A DNA stretch of 64,000 bases from Cavenderia fasciculata. Taxonomy: Eukaryota; Evosea; Eumycetozoa; Acytosteliales; Cavenderiaceae. Made by a program: the position numbers and the translations under genes. How positions within the stretch are numbered: position 1 is the stretch's first letter; each line of letters opens with the position of its first letter. The stretch spans positions 2,354,054 to 2,418,053 of the forward strand of contig NW_004457695.1 in assembly GCF_000203815.1 (NCBI RefSeq). Direction: 5' to 3'. Under the pieces are notes generated by a model. The model was not told the origin of the DNA. It searched no databases and saw only the letters and a program-made list of their open reading frames with translations. Below, in pieces: positions 48,413-59,061 of this stretch.

Positions 48413-49496
48413 TTATTGTGCAGCAAATGAAATTACCATTGGTCTATCAGAAGTAACTTTGAATCCTTGTAAATGAGACATTGCCAAACCAGATTTAATA
48501 TCATCGTCATATTCTACAAAAGCAACACCCTTTCTTGCTGTTGTCATGTTTACACTTTGGAATCCAGGGAATCTAAAAATAGATATTTGGTAAGTAAATC
48601 AAATTCAAATGGTAGTTATATATATATATATATCTGTACATACTGAGAGAACAACATTTGTATCATCATTTCTTGACAATTATCAGGAAGATTCTCAACA
48701 AATAGAATTCTGTTGGGAGGAGCTTCACGTGGAGCAACATTGCCAGATGGAGTTGAAGTAGAAGTGGTCTTTGATTGTTTGGTCGATTTTTTGTTGTCTT
48801 GCTTCTTTGCCTTTCTCTTTTCTTGTTCCGTTTCTCTTTCTCTCTTCTTTTCAACATAGGTACCATCCAATTTACTTACTGCATCGGATTTATTTTTACT
48901 ATATTGTACATTCTAAAAGTAGTAATGTTGTTAGTTTAGATCTAAGTGATGTGATGTGATGTTCATCTTTTTTTTTTTCAATGATCAATCATTCAACCAA
49001 TTCATTGCATTCATTAGGGTGCTTACAATATTTCTATCAAAGAAAGAGAATCCATTCATTTCACGTAATGCATTTGATGCAGCTGTTATATCTTGGAATA
49101 CTATAAATGCTTGACCTTTCATCTTTTGTCTTTTAGATGATATAATTTCTAATATCGTTCCATATTTGGAGAATAAACCATATAATTGCTCTTTTAATTC
49201 TATATTATAGGTTGATAAAGAAAGGAAAGAATAATATCATTAGTATATATCATTACAATAAGGTCAATTCAATCGAATTTGGTTTGGGTGTGGTTAACAC
49301 CTCTGACGATCATTTGATCCGATCTGCTTTGTTCTTTCTTTGATATGATGATGATGATGATGATGATCATACTTTTCTGAGATAACTTTTCATTAATGTT
49401 ATTAACATATATAGTTTGATTTGGTAGGATATCTGTTGTTTCGGTAGTTTGATCAACTTTAACATCCATTACAGTATCTGCAGCTGTTTCGGTCAT
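48413..49496 (-). CDS. snrpA: U1A/U2B''-type snRNP protein with two RRMs
   Basis: Four exons, 49496-49373, 49199-49027, 48912-48644 and 48572-48413, join in frame to 241 residues. RRM1 begins QTIYVNNINEKL and has RNP1-like KMKGQAFIVF; the linker starts with the family mark DAVSKLDGTYVEKKRERE; RRM2 begins RILFVENLPDN, continues FPGFQSVNM and GVAFVEYD, and ends ISFAAQ. This is the layout of U1A and U2B'', which bind loops of U1 and U2 snRNA in the spliceosome. Many protists have one gene that serves both roles, and I cannot tell which applies. The linker between the RRMs is Lys/Ser/Thr-rich and shorter than in human U1A. Confidence 0.93.
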
Positions 49497-50020
49497 TATT
49501 ATTTGTTATCTATGTTTCTTTTATATTTGAAGCCTCAAATATAACACTATATGTACAAGTAGAGAGAGGAAGAAGAAGAAGAAGAAGATCGCCTGATGTT
49601 GTTGAATACAAAAAGGAAGAGATATGCGATGCTAAATTAAAATAGTTACAGAGTCGACGATTAATGATCACCATCCAAACCCCCCCAATGAAAATTTTCA
49701 TCCACATTGAATCTTTTTTCAACAATAGTTGTTTAAAGTTCATCAATAGTATTATTCCACCATCCAATATATCTATGTCTCGAGACAAAACAACACAACC
49801 AACAACAACAAGTATACTACGATAGCGTATAGGTGACACGGGAATGACTACTACTGCTATCCCATAACAATTTTATTATTATTAAAATTGGAATAATTAT
49901 TATTAAAATTACTTTCATTTGTTAATTAATGTATGTGTAATGAATGTATATATAAGATATTAAATAATGTTGTTATATATATATAATATGTATTGATGAG
50001 AATGATTCGATTAATAACTA
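49497..50020. other. Spacer between snrpA and the ComC-like gene
   Basis: The snrpA promoter and the 3' end of the adhesion gene share this stretch. A (GAA)n run is at 49567-49589 and TA-rich repeats at 49970-49990. A 109-codon minus-strand ORF here has poor composition and I do not call it. Confidence 0.4.
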
Positions 50021-53000
50021 TTAATGATTCACAGACAAACCACTTCTTCTTCTTGAATCCATTTCTAGTTCAATTCTAAGACGTCTCTTTTTACGAGTGA
50101 TGTAGATACTGGCGGCAACCATACCTACAACTAGAACAGTTGCTGCAACTGCTATGATGGCAATAGTAGCTGTTCTCAATCCATTTCCAGATCCTCCACC
50201 ACACGATGATTCTCCTTTACCTGCTGGATCAATGAGTACTAAAAGAAAAATAGAAGAAGAATAAGTATTAATAATGGTCTATAGATATATATATATATAT
50301 ATATTGAATATGTGTGTTGGCATACATGAAAAATCAGGATCAATCATTGAATAGATACTATAATGTGGAATATTAATACCAATTTCAGTAATGGATGAAT
50401 TAGAATTATTTTGTTCATCGAGGATGGTATTGGTGACAGTGGTTGGACGACCATCGATCATTCCCTTGCGAATGAATCTACTGTATAGGATTTGGTCGTC
50501 GACCTTTAGTTGGAGCCACATGACTGATTTGCCAGTTGGATCGAAACCATAGTTTTTGGAGCCGGAACAAGAGTATTCTTCATCGTCTAGGGATGCAGAC
50601 ATGACAACGACCAGTCTATTCATAACACTGGCGAAACGATAACTTGATAGGTAGACAGAATACTTTAACGAGTTTGGACTCATCACCATTGTATCACCGG
50701 CAAATGTGTAGTTGGTTGGATTGGTAAAATACTGGACAATGACGGTAACCTCTGTGCTACGGTTCTCGAGTGTCGCAGAATAGTAGTATGTCAGGCTTGC
50801 CAACTCTTGGTACTCGTCAGTCTTGTTTGTAAACGTCCAGTTTGCCAATGTAAAGGTCCACACGATATGATCGTCAGAATCGACCTCCATGATTCTAGAA
50901 ATGGTCAAATTACCCTTTCCAAACAAACTAGATGGATCTGTTTGATTGTTGATTGGTCCCGATGTATTAGTGTTGACTGGGAATGAACAGTCGCTGCTAC
51001 CCCACCCAACCTCACATTGACATCCAAGTACTGGGTCACATGTACCATGATTTGAACAATTATTTGTACATGTAATAGGTGGTAAAGTTGGTTCTGGTGT
51101 TGGTATGTATGGATCTAAATGAAAAAAAACAAATTAGTAACTAAAATTACTTTTTTTCTATTTTTCTTTTTTTCTTTTTTTCTTTTTTTTTTTGTTAAAT
51201 GTTTCCTTACCAGTAGTATTAAATGATAATTCATTTGAATTAATACCATTTACAATGACTCTGACAGTAGCTCCACCTCTTGTAATAGCAGATAGATTAA
51301 ATACTAAAAGAGTACCGGAAAAGAAGACAGTGGTAGTGTTGATGTAACCAAGCTTGTCCAAATAATCAAATTGACCAACCAATGATAGATTGTTACGACC
51401 AAACCAATCACCAAATAGGGTAATCAATCCACCATCACTAGTGATATTAGAGACTGAATAGATTACTGGTAAAGTCGATGGAGTAAAGGTGGTGTTGATA
51501 AAGAATGGCAGCGATCTAAGGTTGAGATCGGCAGCAGAGAAACCAATATTGTTTAGATGGTAATCAGAGATACCATAAATAGACACCAAAGTTCCACCAA
51601 TTCCAAATCCATATGGTAAATCAACCTTTGCATTGTAATTGGCACTCAACATTCCAGTGGCAAAAGTTGGGACAGTTTCAACTACCAATAGTTCATCATA
51701 CAACGATGTTAGATAGATTTTTGGGATATGACGAGTATCCAAACCACTAGTACTATCAGAAACATTCAAACTAAAATATATTGTTCTATTTTCACTTGAT
51801 ACATCTATTGCCTTTGGATAGAAATCAAATCCTGTCATTACTGGTGCAACATTATCAAATGCAGCTAAACCAACAAAAAAAAGGTAATTAATTAGTTAAA
51901 AGCAGTTAATGGTTAATTAATTGTTTACATACCTCCACAACCAACATCAAGATAATAATAGTTTTCCCATGCAGATGCAGAAAATCCAGCTCTGACATTT
52001 TGGAAACCCATTGCATTTAAAATGGTTCTATGACCCATGGAATCATAAAGAGTCATATTGGCGATTTTAAAATTTTGTGATCTACATTTTGGTGGTAATT
52101 TGATTGTTGCCTATAATATATATAGATAATAGAAACAAAAAAAACAAATTAGTTTACTTATATTATTTTTTTTTCTTATCTTAATTTCTCTTACAGTATA
52201 ACTTGTACCATCAAAATTATCAGAATTAATTTTAATAATGTAGGGTAATGGATCTAGATTTGAAGAGACAACTACTTCACCCCAACTAAATGCATTGGTG
52301 CCTTGGTCTTTGATGGTAAACTTCCACCAAAAGCTTGGTGCAGTGTTTCCAGAGACAACGTATTGATTTCCAAAAAAGCCATCATAACCCAATACGCTCA
52401 TACCTGTGAATATGGGACCTGCTTCATCGGCACCTGCACTGGTCACATTTAAATAGGCTTCTTTTCCGACAAATCCGACGAGTGATCTTGGGGTCCATGC
52501 AAAAGGTCTCACAAAGATAGAGTACTCTACAGATCTAGCGAATAGATTCATTGGCAATTTAAATGGAATGACATAGAGGTCTAGAATGGGATCATAGTGA
52601 CCTTCAAACATGTAATCGTCTGTCCACTCCTTGTCAAAGTGTGTCGTAAACAATTGCATCTTTGGTTTAAAGTTTTTATCCAAATTGCTTACATTGAATC
52701 TTAATTCACTAAACACAATCATATTGGTAGTTGCAATATTATTTTCCCTAAATTTAAAATAGGTAATATTTTGTGGATAATAACTACCAACTAGCAAATT
52801 AAAAAAAAAAAACAAATTAATTATAATATTAATATCAATTTTTAAACTTATACTTTTTATCTATAGAGTTTACATACAATAATTATAAGGGATATCCGGT
52901 AATCTATAAGCATTGAAACCAAGATTTGATGTTTTGGTATAAGTTGCCATATTACCAGCTTCATCATAGATACTTAGAACGTTGCCAACTAGATTTGCAT

Positions 53001-54957
53001 GTGTAAACTTGAAAACGACTTCAAATACACCATGATTCTTGTCACCAAATACAAGATCGTATTGCTTCAATTGAATGGCACCTCTACCTTGTCCAATCAA
53101 TATTCTATAAACACCACTTAGGGCATCAGTGGCCTCTACTCTTACAATGATTGAATAAGAATCCAAAGGTAAATATTCAACATTGGTAACAACTGGTGGT
53201 ATGGAATCTAAATACAAAAAGGATGTTAGTCATATATACCAATTGAAATACAATATTATTATCTTTTTTTTTTTTTTACATACCAACCAATGCTGGAGCA
53301 ACAATAGTGGATGTTTTGGATGAAAAATAGGGGAATGATGTAATGTTCATTTGTGGAGCTCCACCTTGAAAAGGTGATAATAATTTTACGGTTGTAAATT
53401 TAATGTTGTTTCCCATTAAACCATTTGTTAATCCATAAGGATACGGTAGGGAAATAGAAAATGGTTCATTGGCGTAGGATATGGTCGAATTTCTAACTGG
53501 TGAAAACGATGTAATACTACTATTAAAAAACATCATTCTAACACCATTTCCTCCTACCATTAAATTATAAACATTTGTTGGAAATGCAGATAATGTTGCC
53601 ACTATACAAAAAAAAATAATTATTATTAATATTAATTAACTTAAATATTGTTTTTAATTAGTCAAGTACTTACAACTTGGGTTGTTGGAAGTTTCTTGAA
53701 ATGCCTCTGCATATTTTGAATCAAACTTTGATATAGAGTAGTATCTTCCCTTGGTGGTATCAATAGTCGAAATATAGGTGGCAGATATTGGGGTACCTAG
53801 AATGGGTCTAAAATCTGGGAGCCAACCAACAGGCAAGGTAGTAGTATCATATAAATGTTGAACAAAGGATTGGTTTCCATTTGGAGAATTCAAGCCAAAT
53901 GTAGCTGTTACTCTACAATCGCTATCCCCTGGGTACCCTTCACCCAAAGTCCATTCAAAGGGATCTAAAAAGTAACCCTTTAAAGTTACTGTTGTTGCTC
54001 CTACAATATTAAAAAAAATAAAAAATAAAAAAGTGTATTAGAGTCAAATAAATATATATATTTTTTAATATTGTAATTTTGATTCATCATTTACCATTTA
54101 AAATCCATGGAATAACAACAAAAGATGAAGAGTTTCCATTTAAAGAGGTGACAGTGATCAATGATGGAACATGATAATTTGTCTTTGACATGACGTATTG
54201 TACTCTGACATAAAAGTGACTGTAACCAGTATCGAGCAATGATATTGGTGTAACAGTGCATTGAGTATATGCTGTATTGTTGATGGTACAAGTATATGTT
54301 GGTGGTGGTGCATAATGTTCCATATAGATTGGAATAACTCCTGTATTTACTGTAAATGGATCAAATAATAATCTATTGGATTCCATTGGACCAAAAATTG
54401 GCGATGGAATTGCTTTAAAGTTTCGTAAGTATATGATTATTCTTTGGTTCTTTTTTCTTTTTCTTTTTTTTATAAATACCAAAACAATTATAAGTGACAG
54501 TGATGGTATCATAGGACAATGGAGCTACTGTATTTGAAATAGTCAATTCTATTGCCCATTGTCCGATTGGAAAGGTAAACTTTACTGGTACGACAGAAGT
54601 ATTACTTGAAAATAAAGTCTCTGTGATGGAGTCAATGAGTACAAGTGTATCATTGGTTGTAATGGTTCTTGTTGCAGCTCCCAAAGTTTCAATAAACTGA
54701 AATCTAAACTCTACTACTGAACATTTGTTTGATCCATTTGAATAAGACCCGGATCCCTTTGATATTTGTGTTGGGATTGATCCTAAATAAAAATAAATAA
54801 GAGAAAATAAATAATTTATAAAACAATTAATTGGGAATCAAACTATTAATAAACCTATATTCTATTTTTAAATATCAATAATATTTTAAAATTTACCATT
54901 TAAAGGATTAATGAAAATTAATAATACAAAAAATAAATATAAATAATGAGGTTTCAT
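50021..54957 (-). CDS. ComC-like EGF/IPT adhesion or receptor protein
   Basis: Eleven exons, 54957-54897, 54782-54480, 54412-54095, 54000-53674, 53601-53284, 53207-52878, 52790-52195, 52110-51933, 51864-51211, 51114-50326 and 50238-50021, join in frame to 1,363 residues. A signal peptide (MKPHYLYLFFVLLIFINPLNG) is exon 1. Exons 2-6 encode beta-rich modules of about 100-110 residues. Exon 9 ends with an IPT/TIG domain (DGGLITLFGDWFGRN). Exon 10 opens with an EGF-like module (CTNNCSNHGTCDP...CQCEVGWGSSDC, near 1045-1070). One membrane helix (about 1309-1332) precedes a short basic tail. Many Asn-x-Ser/Thr sites fit an extracellular protein. Relatives such as ComC act in cell contact and signalling; the role here is inferred. 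Confidence 0.88.
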
Positions 54958-55548
54958 TACAAATAATAATAAATAAAATATATACAATTACAATTACAAA
55001 TAAAATGATAAACTTTACAATGCAAGGAAAATAAAAAGAAAGAACCTCAAATCAAAGTCAATGGAAGCAATTGAACGGGATTGGAGGATGTTTAGGAATA
55101 TGGGCGCAAAAAGCCATTTACTTGATATTTAAAACACATCATTGGTGAAGCGCTACACACATTTATTTAGGCTTTATAAAGAAACACCCTTTTGTTGGGT
55201 AAAATCATTTGATGACATCGTAGCATGATCGGCAATTGGCCATTCGATGATACTACTGACCATTCAGCAAAAAAGGGATATTTAAAAAAAAGAGGTGTTT
55301 GAAATTATCGGGGCTCCTCATCGGAATTGTAACCTTCCCTCCGTATTAATTTTACAGCAAAGTGCGAACAATAACAATATCATACCAGCAATCTCGGGTA
55401 TACCCGAAAACAAATAAAGATAAACTTGTACTAGAAATAAATTGATAAAGATATAATATTACTTCTTTCTATCTTTGATTGTTTGTTTGTTTCTGTTTAA
55501 AAATTCAGAAGAATAACAACTGTATATAATTTTTTATTATTATATAAT
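54958..55548. other. Spacer between ComC-like gene and rpl5
   Basis: This holds the ComC-like promoter and the rpl5 3' end. It includes a perfect 14-bp palindrome, TCGGGTATACCCGA, at 55394-55407, and a GC-richer block at 55310-55350. I see no gene in it. Confidence 0.4.
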
Positions 55549-56571
55549 TTAGTTGGATCCCAAAACCTTGGCGTTGACCTTGGACTTGATGGCGTTGACA
55601 CGAGCCATTCTTTCCTTGAGGGTCTTCTTGACATCCTTGGCAAACTTGGCGTCGGCCTTGTAAACCTTCTTTTCCTTCTTGAGGGCAGATGGGTCCTTAC
55701 GGATGGAAGCATGAGCCTTGGTGTACATGGCTTCAACATCCTTTGGAGCAATGTTGTTCTTGATGTATTGGCTGTAGTGCTTCTTGTATGACTCTTCGTC
55801 ATCAGCTTGGAGTTGCTTCATGTGTTCAGAGACGTGAGCACCAAAGATGTGACCACGGAGAACGGCGGTGTTGAGCTTCTTGGATTCAGCATCGAAACCG
55901 ACGAAACGGGTCTTCTTGTGTGGGATGTTGACACCACCATCGCAAGCACCCTTCATGACGGCGAATACCTTAGCACCAGTGGTGGTACGGGCAAGACCGA
56001 CATCGAGGAGAGCCTTGAATGGACGTGGCTTGTCTTCGACGGCAGTGACGTTGAAGTCGTCACCAGTGACCTTTTCTTGACCCTTGTAGAGATCGTTCAA
56101 CTTGATTTGGGTAAGGAGACGACGAGCCAAGAGGAGACCGGTAGCGTAGGCGGCGGCGTAGTTGGTGAGACCGACTGGGACACCGAAACGTGGTAATTCG
56201 GCAGAGGTGGCTTCACAGAGGACGAAATCACCGACAATCTTGGAGTAGATGATTTGGGCAATGACCTTCTTGTTGGTGAAACGAGCAACCAATCTGTACT
56301 TTGGAGCGTTGTACTTGTTCTTGTCTTGAGTGATCAAACGCATACGTTGTTGGTAGTCAGTCTTGCATTCACGACGACGTCTGTATTGGACTTGATAACG
56401 CTTAAAGTAAGCCTTTCCTTTGATAACTTTGACGAAACCCTAAAAAAAAGATAGAAAAAAAGGTATAGTAGAGGATAGAGAGGATTGATTAGGAGAATGT
56501 TCAGCAGATAATGGATAGTGGATACTTCTTTCCCAAGATTGGGGTTAAGAAGTGTACAAAGCACATACCAT
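55549..56571 (-). CDS. rpl5: 60S ribosomal protein L5 (uL18)
   Basis: Exon 1 is the ATG alone (56571-56569) before a GTATGT donor; exon 2 (56439-55549) carries the other 296 residues, beginning GFVKVIKGKAYFKRYQVQ. The protein matches eukaryotic L5 over its whole length: RRRRECKTDYQQR, YNAPKYRLVARFTNKKVIAQI, the VGLTNYAAAYATGLLLARR segment, the Lys-rich HKKTRFVGFD region and a basic C-terminus ending LGSN. L5 binds 5S rRNA and joins the central protuberance of the 60S subunit. The second codon is reached only after splicing, so the initiator cannot be moved: no in-frame ATG lies near the start of exon 2 and the residues before RRRRECKTD are conserved. Codon bias is strong, as for a highly expressed gene. 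Confidence 0.96.
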
Positions 56572-56913
56572 TTGCTGTATCTTCCTTTATATGATCAATA
56601 AGAGATGAAAACGAATGATAGTCTTTTCAAGTTTTTGTGTAGCCTCGTGTCAGACCCTCCAACAGACAACATACGTTTTTGAAAAATTCATTAAAAAATC
56701 GAAAAAATTAAATTCCCTCTTGAATCGTGCAAAATTTTTTGCAAGAACCGACAGTGACAATGTTGGTTGTTGAACATTCAAAAATGAACAAGAGGGAGGG
56801 AAAAATTAGGATCGAACATATTAATAATAATAATATGACCGTTGAAGAATCGTACATGGTTATTAAAAAAAACTAAAATAGAAGATTTATTATTATTATT
56901 ATTATCATTGTTA
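56572..56913. promoter_or_regulatory. rpl5 upstream region and MBOAT 3' end
   Basis: The stretch is about 340 bases. It includes a dyad GCAAAATTTTTTGC near 56729-56742 upstream of rpl5 and an (ATT)n run near 56890-56905. I see no gene in it. Confidence 0.4.
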
Positions 56914-58662
56914 TTATTGAGTCTTCTTTTCTCCAGCAGTAGAGGTGGTTGGTTTGCTTGGACGTGGAGCTGGTAAGACGAAACGAAGGAAGATAAAAGC
57001 AGCAAACAACATGATGACTGGGATATAGTTAAAGTTGCTCCAGAGAACAAGAGTTGGTTCAAGACTGAGGAGAATAAAACTAGCACCAAACAAATTGAGC
57101 CACCAGGCAGTGACGATGGTACCAACGATATCGTAGATCTTCTTTTGTGGTTGGATTGCCTTTTCTTCGGCACCAGTACCCTTGACAAAGTAAGGACGGA
57201 TCTTACGACGAATGTCCTTGGCAACTTCGGTGAGGAAAGTGGTACAAAAGAAGAAAATGTAGTAACCTGGATAGAATCCATGCCAAAAGGCAGAGGTGAC
57301 ATAGGTGAGAAGAGTGGCAGAGAACTTGGGTTTAGAACCAACTGGTGTAAGTCTAAGATATACATAGTTCTTTAACCAATCACTAGTACCAATATTCCAA
57401 TAAGTTGAAACATCTCTAATATTTGATGCAAGTTCAACCTTTACTGGGTTGACATTTGTAATTCTATCAAATCTAAATAGAAAAAGAAAAAAGAAAAAAG
57501 AAAAAAGAAAAAAGAAAAAAGAAAAAAGAAAAAGAAAAGAAAAAAGATTAATATTTGTGTTAACTCATCATTGTTGTTGTTTGGATCAAAATATTCTTCT
57601 TCTTCTTCTTCTTCTTTGTCTCTCTACTTACCTGATATTATCATTCTTATCAAATCCATTGTAACCAATACCAGTTAAAATAGCACTACCTTCAGAGATG
57701 TACCAACCAAAGTAATATTTGAATCTAGTAAGGGCAATATGGGCATGAACTCTAATGAGTTGTAACCAAATTGGTTCCATGGCAAATTGAGTGGTGACAA
57801 AGTAGCTTGCTGGGTACATTCCTGAAAGAATGACACCTGGGAACATAAGTAATGAAGTCAAGAATGTCTTGAGTGCAGCTGTACCAGTCTTTGGTAATAA
57901 ACCATTGAGTCTCTAATAGATAGATAGATAGAAAAAGGGATGGGGGTTGAGTATATATTTCATTTTGTAGTATAATATATATTATATTATATTCTTATAT
58001 TTACCTTATCAGTAAACATTTCCAATGAAGTGAACTTTAAATAATCACTAATTTCAATGGTTGGACCAGCCAAAAAGGTTGGGAAAAAGTAAACAAAACC
58101 AAAGAATTCTAATAATGATGGTAAAGTCTTGATAGCCTTTTTAGCTTGATCTGGTGTTAATTCCTATACAAAAGAGAGAGAATAATTAATAATCAATGTC
58201 ATGACATGTGATTTCGTTGTTTTAAAACATTACATTTGAAGCTCTTTGACCATCATAATAATTCCAAGCAAATGAAGTAAGCTTGAGAGTGAGAACCATT
58301 TGTGGTGAAGTGTAATCCATCTTCCAACCCATATAGTCGGTATACATACGATACCAATGACTGACAGAGAGGTAGATCATTGAGAAGGTAAAAGCAATGA
58401 GATGTGAGTTTCTACGTGGCAAAAAGCTGACGATCAAGTAGACGACGAGTGAACTAATAAAAGAGTGAATCCACGACCATTCACCCAATGACCAATGACA
58501 ATAGAGGATACCCAAAAAGACACTCATTATATGTTTCAATGTAGAGTTTGGTAATCTCTTGTAGAGTGTAGCAAGTGGGTATGATGCAACTACACATATT
58601 AAAAACTTGACTTGGTCTATTGGAAACCCAAATCCTCCCAAATATGAATCAATATCAGACAT
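56914..58662 (-). CDS. MBOAT lysophospholipid acyltransferase
   Basis: Four exons, 58662-58234, 58163-58005, 57912-57632 and 57472-56914, join in frame to 475 residues. About ten hydrophobic segments run through the chain. The MBOAT core is clear: FLAGPTIEISDY, then YWNIGTSDWLKNYVYLRL with the conserved Asn region, and TSAFWHGFYPGYYIFF with the catalytic His. This is closest to the ALE1/LPCAT3/MBOAT1-2-5 group that re-acylates lysophospholipids in the endoplasmic reticulum. The end SKPTTSTAGEKKTQ is a soluble Lys/Thr tail rather than a strict KKXX retrieval signal. Intron 3 contains a repeated GAAAAAA block. Substrate preference cannot be read from sequence alone. Confidence 0.92.
57479..57545. 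repeat. (AAAAAAG)n-type repeat in MBOAT intron 3
   Basis: About eight A5-6G units lie at the 3' end of the intron next to the acceptor at 57473-57474. On the coding strand this is a CTTTTTT pyrimidine tract that probably helps acceptor choice. Confidence 0.85.
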
Positions 58663-59061
58663 AATGTTTGTTGATGATAATGATGTTTCTATCTATCCTA
58701 TCTATCTATCTATCTATCTCTATTAAAGTTTAATATAATATATAATATATATATAGTAGAAGAATATATATAATAGTTATACAATAAATATATAAAACAT
58801 AAAGCAGAGGAGCTGTCTCTCTTCTTTCAATAAACCGTTTGGGAACCTCGTGTTACCCTTTTTTATGAAAAAATCCAATTTAATCATTTTTAAAGTCAAA
58901 AAAGGTTCTCGACTTTTTTTTTTTTTTTAAGATCTTATTTTTTGAATAATATTATTATTATTTAAAATTATGAAGGAGTTTACTTATTACACGTGTTATT
59001 TACTTATTCATTTTAGTTAACTAAAATATTTATTTACTTTTACTTTTAATTTACTTTACTT
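58663..59061. other. Spacer between MBOAT gene and ACAP gene
   Basis: It holds the MBOAT promoter region with a (CTAT)n run at 58690-58720 and TA-rich sequence at 58735-58770, then a T-run at 58917-58928. I see no gene in it. Confidence 0.4.

Noticed and set aside
49510-49839. 109-codon minus-strand ORF upstream of snrpA
   Set aside because: It is composed of leader and GAA-repeat sequence, without family similarity or codon bias.
49849-49868. TATCCCATAA on the plus strand as a DUSE site
   Set aside because: The core fits but the downstream stretch is plain AT-rich sequence with no TATA spacing or structured RNA.
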